Assembly (NCBI GenBank): GCA_900547595.1
Contig: URHE01000061.1
Span: forward strand, 1 to 11,259
Direction of reading: 5' to 3'
Source of the DNA: an uncultured Desulfovibrio sp.
GTDB taxonomy: Bacteria > Desulfobacterota > Desulfovibrionia > Desulfovibrionales > Desulfovibrionaceae
DNA length: 11,259 nucleotides
Positions 6,358-11,259 of this stretch are shown here, piece after piece (position 1 is the stretch's first letter; the number at the start of each line of letters is the position of its first letter). A model generated the notes under the pieces. The model saw only the letters and a list, made by a program, of their open reading frames with translations. It was not told the DNA's origin and did not search any database. A program made the translations under genes and the position numbers.

Positions 6358-8607
6358 ATGCCCGCGATGATCATCAAGCGGGACGGCGCCGCCGTGCCCT
6401 TTGACTCGAAAAAGATCCTCAGCGCCATCACCAGGGCCAATCAGGCCGTGGACGGGGAGGATATGTCCCCGACGGATCTGCTCTTTGTCACGGAAAAGGT
6501 GTGCCGCAAGCTGGACGAGCGCAATCTCCGCCATGTGGAAGAGATCCAGGATGTGGTGGAGGAGACGCTCATCCAGTTCGATTATGCCAGGACCGCCAAA
6601 GCCTATATCCTCTACCGCGCGGAGCACGCCAAGATACGCAACGCGGAATCGGCGCTCATGGAAATATACCAGCGCCTGACCTATTCCCCGGCCGTGGCGG
6701 AGGACATCAAGCGCGAGAACGCCAATATCGACGGCGATACGGCCATGGGCACCATGCTCAAGTATGGCTCCGAAGGCTCGAAATACTTCGTGGACAGCTA
6801 CATCCTGCCCAAGGACGCCTCGGCGGCGCATATCCATGGCGATATCCATATCCATGACAAAGATTTCTACATGCTCACGGAAACCTGTTGCCAGATCGAC
6901 CTGATCCCGCTGTTCCGCAACGGCTTTTCCACGGGGCATGGGTTCCTGCGCGAGCCCAATTCCATCGAGAGTTACGCGGCCCTTGCCTGCATCGCCATCC
7001 AGGCGAACCAGAACGAGATGCACGGCGGCCAGAGCGTGCCCAATTTTGACTGGGCCATGGCGCAGGGCGTGGCCAAGACCTGGCGCAAGGAATACCGTCG
7101 GGCGCTCGAAGCCTGCCTGCGCCTGGCCGGAAATCTGGAGGCCGCCGCGGCGCGGGCTCTGGCCGACGGGCTGCTGGCCGGGCGCGAGCCGCGCATGGGC
7201 GAGGTGACGGCCCTGGGGGAGGCGCTGGCCGCGGCCGCCGCGCCGGAACAGCGCGCGCTGGTGGAGCGCGCCCATGCCTATGCCGTGGAAGAGGCGCAGC
7301 TTCGGACGGAAACGCGCGTCTATCAGTCCATGGAGGCGCTCATCCACAATCTCAACACCATGAATTCCCGCGCCGGGGCGCAGGTGCCGTTCAGTTCCAT
7401 CAATTACGGCACCGATACCTCGCCCGAAGGGCGCATGGTCATGAAGAACCTGCTCCTCGCCACCCAGGCGGGCCTCGGCAACGGCGAGACCTCCATCTTT
7501 CCCGTGCAGATTTTCAAGGTGAAGGAAGGCGTCAACTACGATCCCGGCGACCCCAACCATGATCTGTTCCAGCTTGCCATGGAGACGTCGGCCCGGCGGC
7601 TCTTCCCCAATTTCAGCTTTCTCGACGCGCCCTTCAATCTCCAGTATTACCGCCCCGGCGACTACAACAGCGAAGTGGCCTACATGGGCTGCCGCACGCG
7701 CGTGCTCGGCAATGTCCACGACCCGGAGCGGCAGGTGACGTGCGGACGGGGCAACCTGAGCTTCACCACCATCAATCTGCCGCGCCTCGGCATTGAGGCC
7801 AGGGGTGATGTCGACACGTTCTTCAATCTGCTGGATTCGGCCATTGACCTGGTCTTTCGCCAGCTGCTCCACAGGCTCAAGATCCAGAGCGCCAAGAAGG
7901 TGCGCAACTATCCGTTCCTCATGGGCAACGGCATCTGGATCGATTCCGGCGCCCTGGATCAGGAGGACCGCATCGGCGAGGTGCTCAAGCACGGCACGCT
8001 CACCGTGGGCTTCATCGGGCTTGCCGAAACGCTGGTGGCGCTGATCGGCGAGCATCACGGGCAGAGCGAGGCCGCCCAGGCCCTGGGCCTCAGGATCATC
8101 GGCCATATGCGCCGCCGCGCCGATGAAGAGGCGGAAAAGACGAAGCTCAATTTTTCGCTCATCGCCACGCCCGCCGAAGGGTTGAGCGGCCGCTTCACCG
8201 CCCTGGACAGGGCGCGCTACGGGGAACTCCCCGGCATCACGGATCGCGGGTACTACACCAATTCCTTCCATGTGCCGGTCTATTTCCCCATCCGGGCCTT
8301 CAGGAAGATCCAGATCGAGGCCCCGTACCACGCGCTCACCAATGCCGGGCATATCACCTATGTGGAGCTGGATGGCGACACGGCGAAAAACCCCGCCGCC
8401 TTCGAGAGCATCATCCGCTGCATGCACGACGCGGGCGTGGGCTATGGGTCCGTCAATCATCCGCTCGACCGTGACCCGGTCTGCGGCTACACGGGCGTCA
8501 TCAATGATGTCTGCCCGCGTTGCGGGCGCCGCGAGGGCGAAGGCGTGAGCGCGGAGAAACTCCGCGAACTGCGCAAGTTGTATCCGAACATGCCGCGCTG
8601 GAACTGA
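6358..8607 (+). CDS. nrdD: Anaerobic ribonucleoside-triphosphate reductase, large part without glycyl-radical domain
   Basis: Class III reductase makes deoxyribonucleotides anaerobically in the cytoplasm. The 749 residues begin with an ATP-cone (about 3-95, with IIKRDGAAVPFDSKKI, then IQDVVEETL and YILYR), the allosteric site. The catalytic barrel follows, with HIHGDIHIHDKD (158-169), CC at 177-178, GG at 223-224 and MGCRTRV (443-449), where Cys445 is the probable thiyl-radical cysteine. The C-terminus has the Zn-site region DPVCGYTG and CPRCGR (Cys709, 719, 722). The usual first Cys is Asp706, so a four-Cys site is not complete. The protein ends at MPRWN with no RVxGYL glycyl-radical motif, which full-length NrdD carries right after the Zn site. 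That motif is encoded by the next gene. The start at ATG 6358 has GGGAG 6 nt upstream, and expression is probably B12-repressed through the riboswitch. Confidence 0.95.
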   Translation: MPAMIIKRDGAAVPFDSKKILSAITRANQAVDGEDMSPTDLLFVTEKVCRKLDERNLRHVEEIQDVVEETLIQFDYARTAKAYILYRAEHAKIRNAESALMEIYQRLTYSPAVAEDIKRENANIDGDTAMGTMLKYGSEGSKYFVDSYILPKDASAAHIHGDIHIHDKDFYMLTETCCQIDLIPLFRNGFSTGHGFLREPNSIESYAALACIAIQANQNEMHGGQSVPNFDWAMAQGVAKTWRKEYRRALEACLRLAGNLEAAAARALADGLLAGREPRMGEVTALGEALAAAAAPEQRALVERAHAYAVEEAQLRTETRVYQSMEALIHNLNTMNSRAGAQVPFSSINYGTDTSPEGRMVMKNLLLATQAGLGNGETSIFPVQIFKVKEGVNYDPGDPNHDLFQLAMETSARRLFPNFSFLDAPFNLQYYRPGDYNSEVAYMGCRTRVLGNVHDPERQVTCGRGNLSFTTINLPRLGIEARGDVDTFFNLLDSAIDLVFRQLLHRLKIQSAKKVRNYPFLMGNGIWIDSGALDQEDRIGEVLKHGTLTVGFIGLAETLVALIGEHHGQSEAAQALGLRIIGHMRRRADEEAEKTKLNFSLIATPAEGLSGRFTALDRARYGELPGITDRGYYTNSFHVPVYFPIRAFRKIQIEAPYHALTNAGHITYVELDGDTAKNPAAFESIIRCMHDAGVGYGSVNHPLDRDPVCGYTGVINDVCPRCGRREGEGVSAEKLRELRKLYPNMPRWN

Positions 8608-8626
8608 TCCGTCCGCCGGAGCGGCA
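8591..8626 (+). other. Stem-loop across the nrdD stop codon
   Basis: TGCCGC (8591-8596) and GCGGCA (8621-8626) form a 6-bp inverted repeat whose 24-nt loop contains the nrdD TGA stop (8605-8607). An alternative small hairpin CCGC-CGGA-GCGG occupies 8613-8624. No T tract follows, so it is not a typical terminator. A role in coupling or in transcript processing is possible but not shown. Confidence 0.3.
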
Positions 8627-8676
8627 TTGAACCTTCATACCGTTTGCATGAGCTCTGCACGAGGAGGAACGGCACC

Positions 8677-8871
8677 ATGCTGATGAAATCGCGCCTGTTC
8701 GAGGGAACACCGTCCACGGAAGAGGCCGCGGCCGCAACGGCTGAAGCGGTGGTGGGCGAGGGCGTAGGGTTTGAGCGTATCCGGCGCATCACCGGCTATC
8801 TCGTGGGCACGCTCGACCGCTTCAATAATGCCAAGCGCGCCGAAGAGCGCGACCGCGTCCGTCATGCCTGA
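8677..8871 (+). CDS. Detached glycyl-radical domain of class III ribonucleotide reductase
   Basis: This 64-residue protein carries exactly the part missing from the NrdD upstream: FERIRRITGYLVG (residues 32-44) followed by TLDRFNNAKRAEERDRVRH. This is the C-terminal glycyl-radical loop of NrdD, with Gly40 as the probable radical residue generated by NrdG. Residues 1-29 (MLMKSRLFEG and an Ala/Glu-rich helix) have no counterpart I recognise in full-length NrdD and may form the docking segment. ATG 8677 is preceded by a strong Shine-Dalgarno, GAGGAGG (8661-8667), 9 nt upstream, which argues for independent translation. The frame is the same as nrdD and stays open back to the nrdD TGA, so readthrough would yield a fusion. 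The end overlaps nrdG by 8 nt. The closest analogy is the stand-alone spare glycyl-radical protein YfiD/GrcA of pyruvate formate-lyase. Confidence 0.88.
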   Translation: MLMKSRLFEGTPSTEEAAAATAEAVVGEGVGFERIRRITGYLVGTLDRFNNAKRAEERDRVRHA

Positions 8872-9451
8872 AGCCGGGAACGTTGCGTCCGGGGAGCGCC
8901 TGACGTCTCCCCCGGCGCGTTCCCCGGTGGCGGCGTCCGCCACGGGCGCCGGGCTGCTGCGCCTGGCGGGCATTGCCGAGGATTCCATCGTGGACGGCCC
9001 GGGCCTGCGCCTGACGCTGTTCACGCAGGGTTGTCTGCACCACTGCCCCGGCTGTCACAATCCCGAGACACATGCCCTGGAGGGCGGCAGCCTGTATGCG
9101 CCGGACGCCATCCTCGCGCGCTACGTGGAAAATCCGCTGCTCGCGGGCGTGACCTTTTCCGGGGGGGAGCCTTTTCTTCAGGCCGGGGCGCTGGCCCGGC
9201 TGGGGGCGGCCATCCGTGCGCTCGGCGGCACGGTGGTCACCTATACGGGCTATGTCTATGAAGATTTGGCGGCGCGCGCCATCCGGGACGCTGATGTGGC
9301 CCGGCTGCTGGAGGCCACCGATCTGCTCATCGACGGCCCCTATGTGCAGGCCCTGCGGAGTCTGGACCTGCCGTTCCGGGGCAGTTCCAATCAGCGCCTG
9401 CTGGACAGGGACGCCCGCGCCGCGCTTGGAGTTGGGGCAGATTTTATTTGA
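8864..9451 (+). CDS. nrdG: Anaerobic ribonucleotide reductase activating protein (radical SAM)
   Basis: NrdG uses a [4Fe-4S] cluster and S-adenosylmethionine to abstract hydrogen from the glycyl-radical site, here probably on the separate 64-residue partner. Seen directly: IVDGPGLRLTLFTQGC, the CxxxCxxC cluster motif (Cys57, Cys61, Cys64), FSGGEPF (98-104) for SAM binding, VVTYTGYVYE (about 124-133), LLIDGPYV and FRGSSNQR (171-178). These match NrdG and related activases. I chose ATG 8864, which overlaps the stop of the glycyl-radical gene by 8 nt. Earlier starts would read into that gene. The first 30 residues are a low-complexity extension. The last 8 or so residues (LGVGADFI) are encoded by DNA that is already AT-shifted, so the native C-terminus may have been replaced at an insertion junction. 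Confidence 0.95.
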   Translation: MPEAGNVASGERLTSPPARSPVAASATGAGLLRLAGIAEDSIVDGPGLRLTLFTQGCLHHCPGCHNPETHALEGGSLYAPDAILARYVENPLLAGVTFSGGEPFLQAGALARLGAAIRALGGTVVTYTGYVYEDLAARAIRDADVARLLEATDLLIDGPYVQALRSLDLPFRGSSNQRLLDRDARAALGVGADFI

Positions 9452-9476
9452 CGTTATCTGTATAGATTTGTATATA
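9448..9476 (+). promoter_or_regulatory. Sigma-70-type promoter of the DUF262 gene, overlapping the nrdG stop
   Basis: TTGACG (9448-9453) and TATATA (9471-9476, within TATATATAAA) are separated by exactly 17 bp, giving a near-consensus -35/-10 pair. The -35 box contains the nrdG stop TGA (9449-9451). Transcription should start near 9483, which leaves a leader of about 90 nt. It gives the AT-rich genes their own expression, independent of the B12 riboswitch. Confidence 0.75.
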
Positions 9477-9513
9477 TAAAAAATACCTTTTCAAGATGGC
9501 AACGGCAGCTTCC

Positions 9514-9543
9514 GAGCGTCAGCCGCGAGTGACACTTACGCTC
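9514..9543 (+). repeat. Inverted repeat in the leader of the DUF262 gene
   Basis: GAGCGT (9514-9519) pairs with ACGCTC (9538-9543). Inside, GTCA (9518-9521) can alternatively pair with TGAC (9530-9533). It lies between the predicted transcription start and ATG 9575, so it may be a leader hairpin or a regulator-binding site. I see no further match to a known element. Confidence 0.35.
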
Positions 9544-9574
9544 TCCAAACAACGATCCAGACAGGACGGAAGAT

Positions 9575-10810
9575 ATGAAACGTTACAAGATGTATTATGG
9601 GGAATTCTCTCTTCGCGAATGGATAAAAATGCTTCTCAATGGCGATGTCGTATTGCCGCCATTTCAGCGCAGTTTCGTCTGGAAAGAAGAGCAGGTGAAA
9701 GGATTATTGGAGAGCTTCTCGGAGGGGTTTATGATCCCTCCGGTTATTATTGCTAAAAAGGAACAGGAAAATATTATTTTAGATGGCCAACAACGATTGA
9801 GCAGTATACTTTTGTCTTATATTCAATTGTTTCCCAAAAAAACACAAGAGCTTGTCGCTGATATGCAGAATGATTTGGAAGGAGATGATGAGGATATTCA
9901 GTCATCAAGGATGAACCAGATATTGGATTGGCGGCTAAACAGTATACAGGAAAAATTTCACCAATGCAATTCGGATATTCAAAAAACGATAGAAGAATTG
10001 CAAAAAGATTCAATGAACTATAAAAGTTTTGATGTCGGGCAACGCGAAAATAGTTTCTGGGATGAAAATTTTCTTGGGTATGCCTATGTCACGCCCAGAG
10101 AAGCGGCTATAAATACTTCTACAAGAGATTTCGCGAAGACCTTTCATCAAATAAATACTGCGGGGACACCCCTTCTTCCTTATGAAAGCAGGCGGGCCTA
10201 TTACTGGCTTGATAAAGAACTGGGAAGAATTTTTGCGCCTGCTTTTGCAGACCGAATAGGAATAGTTCAAAATCAAAAATGGGTGAGCGTTGACTTTGTA
10301 CGCCCCCTGGCATTTGCCGTTGAATATTTCCATGCTCACGATGATCTGGATAAAATTCGCCCTGTGGATGTCGCCAAGGGATATTCCCGAAATTTGGAAA
10401 GCTATTTCACTGATTTTGTTCAGTGCGCAGCCGATTTTGGGGATAACCTTGATGCGCTCCGCACAAGATTTGGAGATGTGCGGAAAATATTGGGCAACAA
10501 TGTTCACAAGCGGCTGGAGAAGGTAGCGGAATGGTGCGAAGTTTCCGGATTCTTACCTTCTTTTGACTCTTTATATACCTATGATTATTATTTCTTTGGA
10601 TTGATTTACTGGACAATGGTATCCGGAAAAAATATACGAAAAGAAGACCTGCCACAGATCAAGGCTGACCTTCAGGGCGCTATTGAAAAATTTAAGGAAA
10701 GTGTGACAGGAAAAACGAATTACAATACGCTTCAACGAATCAGGGAACGCTTGCATAAGTCCATTTCGATTTATGAAAACTATGTGAATGGGGATATAGA
10801 AAATGTATAA
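9575..10810 (+). CDS. DUF262-family (DGQQR-motif) protein
   Basis: The N-terminal domain shows the DUF262 signature: LPPFQRSFVW (27-36), LLESFSEGFMIPPVII (44-59), LDGQQRL (69-75) and, later, HQINTAGTPLLPYE (191-204). DUF262 is the nucleotide-binding/nuclease-associated domain found at the N-terminus of GmrS-type type IV restriction enzymes and in many other defence genes. It is related to the ParB/sulfiredoxin fold. The DGQQR residues are the key conserved set and are intact. The C-terminal half (about 205-411) is helical, and I see no HNH/DUF1524 motif in it, so the effector is either in this unrecognised half or in the partner gene. ATG 9575 has AGGA (9563-9566) 8 nt upstream. The codon use is AT-rich, unlike all genes to the left, which points to horizontal acquisition. 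The gene overlaps the next one by 8 nt. Confidence 0.88.
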   Translation: MKRYKMYYGEFSLREWIKMLLNGDVVLPPFQRSFVWKEEQVKGLLESFSEGFMIPPVIIAKKEQENIILDGQQRLSSILLSYIQLFPKKTQELVADMQNDLEGDDEDIQSSRMNQILDWRLNSIQEKFHQCNSDIQKTIEELQKDSMNYKSFDVGQRENSFWDENFLGYAYVTPREAAINTSTRDFAKTFHQINTAGTPLLPYESRRAYYWLDKELGRIFAPAFADRIGIVQNQKWVSVDFVRPLAFAVEYFHAHDDLDKIRPVDVAKGYSRNLESYFTDFVQCAADFGDNLDALRTRFGDVRKILGNNVHKRLEKVAEWCEVSGFLPSFDSLYTYDYYFFGLIYWTMVSGKNIRKEDLPQIKADLQGAIEKFKESVTGKTNYNTLQRIRERLHKSISIYENYVNGDIENV

Positions 10811-11259
10811 GAAATTGATTTTTTCTCCCCTGTATGCGTATCTGGAGGAGTTTTCCCCGCTTGCCGACTGTGCGCCGTTTCCTGCGGCAATGCTTGCTGA
10901 TACGATGTTTCCCAATGTGTTGGTGAAAATGATTGGCTCCTTGGAGCAAAAACTGAAAGAGATTTCTTGGCAAATCGGCTGCGTGGATCTTGACCACAGA
11001 CGCGAGTTATGCAGAGGTAAGCAGCCTGATTCTGTTAATTTTAGGTTAATAAAAGATTTTGTATTAAAGATAAACGAGCAGCTGGATGATACTTCACGGT
11101 ATAGAAATCTATCTGAGAAAGATTTGGGTAAATTTGTTGAGGAGTCTTTTAAAATATTGGAGAAGTATTTTTTATCAAGCAACTATATACATTCTTCATT
11201 ATATAATGATTGGAATACGTTCAAAACGCACTATGAAACAAAGATAAAAAACAATATAC
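10803..11259 (+). CDS. Unknown protein, partner of the DUF262 gene (3' end outside window)
   Basis: ATG 10803 lies inside the last codons of the DUF262 gene (8-nt overlap in a different frame), and the frame stays open to the window edge, giving at least 152 residues. Visible sequence begins MYKKLIFSPLYAYLEEF and is mostly helical and charged, for example KMIGSLEQKLKEI and KDLGKFVEESFKILEKYF. No signal peptide, membrane segment, HNH, PD-(D/E)xK, ATPase or clear HEPN (R-x4-6-H) motif is visible in this part. The tight overlap implies co-translation and a joint function with DUF262. It is AT-rich, with 17 G or C out of 60 at 11101-11160. I do not recognise the family. Confidence 0.75.
   Translation, partial: MYKKLIFSPLYAYLEEFSPLADCAPFPAAMLADTMFPNVLVKMIGSLEQKLKEISWQIGCVDLDHRRELCRGKQPDSVNFRLIKDFVLKINEQLDDTSRYRNLSEKDLGKFVEESFKILEKYFLSSNYIHSSLYNDWNTFKTHYETKIKNNI

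Larger units (their letters stand above)
9430..11259. mobile_element. Left edge of an AT-rich acquired island in the 3' end of nrdG
   Basis: G+C falls abruptly near 9430. For example, 7141-7200 in nrdD has 52 of 60 G or C, while 9781-9840 has 20 of 60 and 11101-11160 has 17 of 60. The change falls inside the last codons of nrdG. No integrase, tRNA or terminal repeat is visible, and the right end is outside the window, so the mechanism and extent are unknown. Confidence 0.55.

Noticed and set aside
5986..8460. Minus-strand open frame of 824 codons across the riboswitch and nrdD
   Set aside because: It runs through the cobalamin aptamer and antisense to nrdD, with no domain and no credible ribosome binding site.
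8605..8607. In-frame TGA between NrdD and the glycyl-radical protein as a selenocysteine codon
   Set aside because: The only hairpin just after it is a 4-bp stem too close to the TGA for a normal bacterial SECIS, no selenocysteine is known at this place in NrdD, and the downstream gene has a strong ribosome binding site of its own.
8771..8863. Longer NrdG from an upstream GTG
   Set aside because: It would read 93 nt further into the conserved glycyl-radical gene and add low-complexity residues with no NrdG similarity.
8521..8871. NrdD split as a sequencing frameshift
   Set aside because: Both parts are in the same frame, extra sequence lies between them, and the second has its own Shine-Dalgarno and a distinct N-terminus. 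A simple base error cannot explain this.
9496..9756. 86-codon plus-strand frame overlapping the start of the DUF262 gene
   Set aside because: It is a shadow frame of the DUF262 gene, with no domain and no ribosome binding site.
10803..11259. HEPN nuclease assignment for the DUF262 partner
   Set aside because: The helical pattern is suggestive and HEPN proteins do pair with DUF262, but no R-x4-6-H motif is seen in the visible part.
1..11259. CRISPR arrays, tRNA or rRNA genes, insertion sequences
   Set aside because: No regularly spaced repeats, tRNA cloverleaf or transposase frame is visible in the window.

Overview
The window looks like the chromosome of a GC-rich, flagellated, anaerobic deltaproteobacterium, most likely of the Desulfovibrio type. 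The evidence is a flagellar block ordered flgN-flgK-flgL-csrA-fliW behind a sigma-54 (-24/-12) promoter, followed by an anaerobic class III ribonucleotide reductase locus (nrdD, nrdG) behind a cobalamin riboswitch. The taxonomic call is inferred from gene content and composition, not from a database search.

Layout. (1) 3-755 is the 3' part of an Ala/Pro-rich gene of unknown function. (2) 811-5922 is a flagellar operon. A sigma-54 promoter at 814-828 leads into flgN (chaperone), flgK and flgL (hook-filament junction proteins), csrA (RNA-binding translational regulator) and fliW (CsrA antagonist/flagellin partner), and a strong intrinsic terminator closes it at 5895-5924. The genes are tightly packed: flgN-flgK 3 nt, flgK-flgL 12 nt, csrA-fliW overlapping by 22 nt. 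A GGA-in-loop hairpin just before csrA, and two GGA motifs at the flgN start, suggest that CsrA acts on its own operon. (3) 5925-6357 is non-coding. It holds a nested inverted repeat (5960-6040) and then a cobalamin aptamer (6048-6224) whose P1 stem and B12 box are clear. (4) 6358-9451 is the class III ribonucleotide reductase locus. The large NrdD protein stops straight after its Zn-binding region and carries no glycyl-radical motif. That motif (RRITGYLVG) lies in a separate 64-residue gene 69 bp downstream with its own strong ribosome binding site. nrdG, the radical-SAM activase, overlaps that gene by 8 nt. The locus therefore appears to encode a split, three-gene class III reductase, probably repressed by B12 when a B12-dependent enzyme elsewhere can take over. 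(5) From about 9430 the composition drops abruptly to AT-rich. A strong promoter sits across the nrdG stop codon and drives a DUF262 (DGQQR-motif) gene, which overlaps an unfinished gene of unknown function running off the window end. This looks like the left edge of a horizontally acquired, possibly defence-related, island inserted into the 3' end of nrdG.

The most interesting points are the detached glycyl-radical subunit of NrdD, the B12 riboswitch ahead of it, the possible CsrA feedback sites, a DGG-x-T-W module shared by FlgK and FlgL, and the DUF262 pair at a fresh island boundary.
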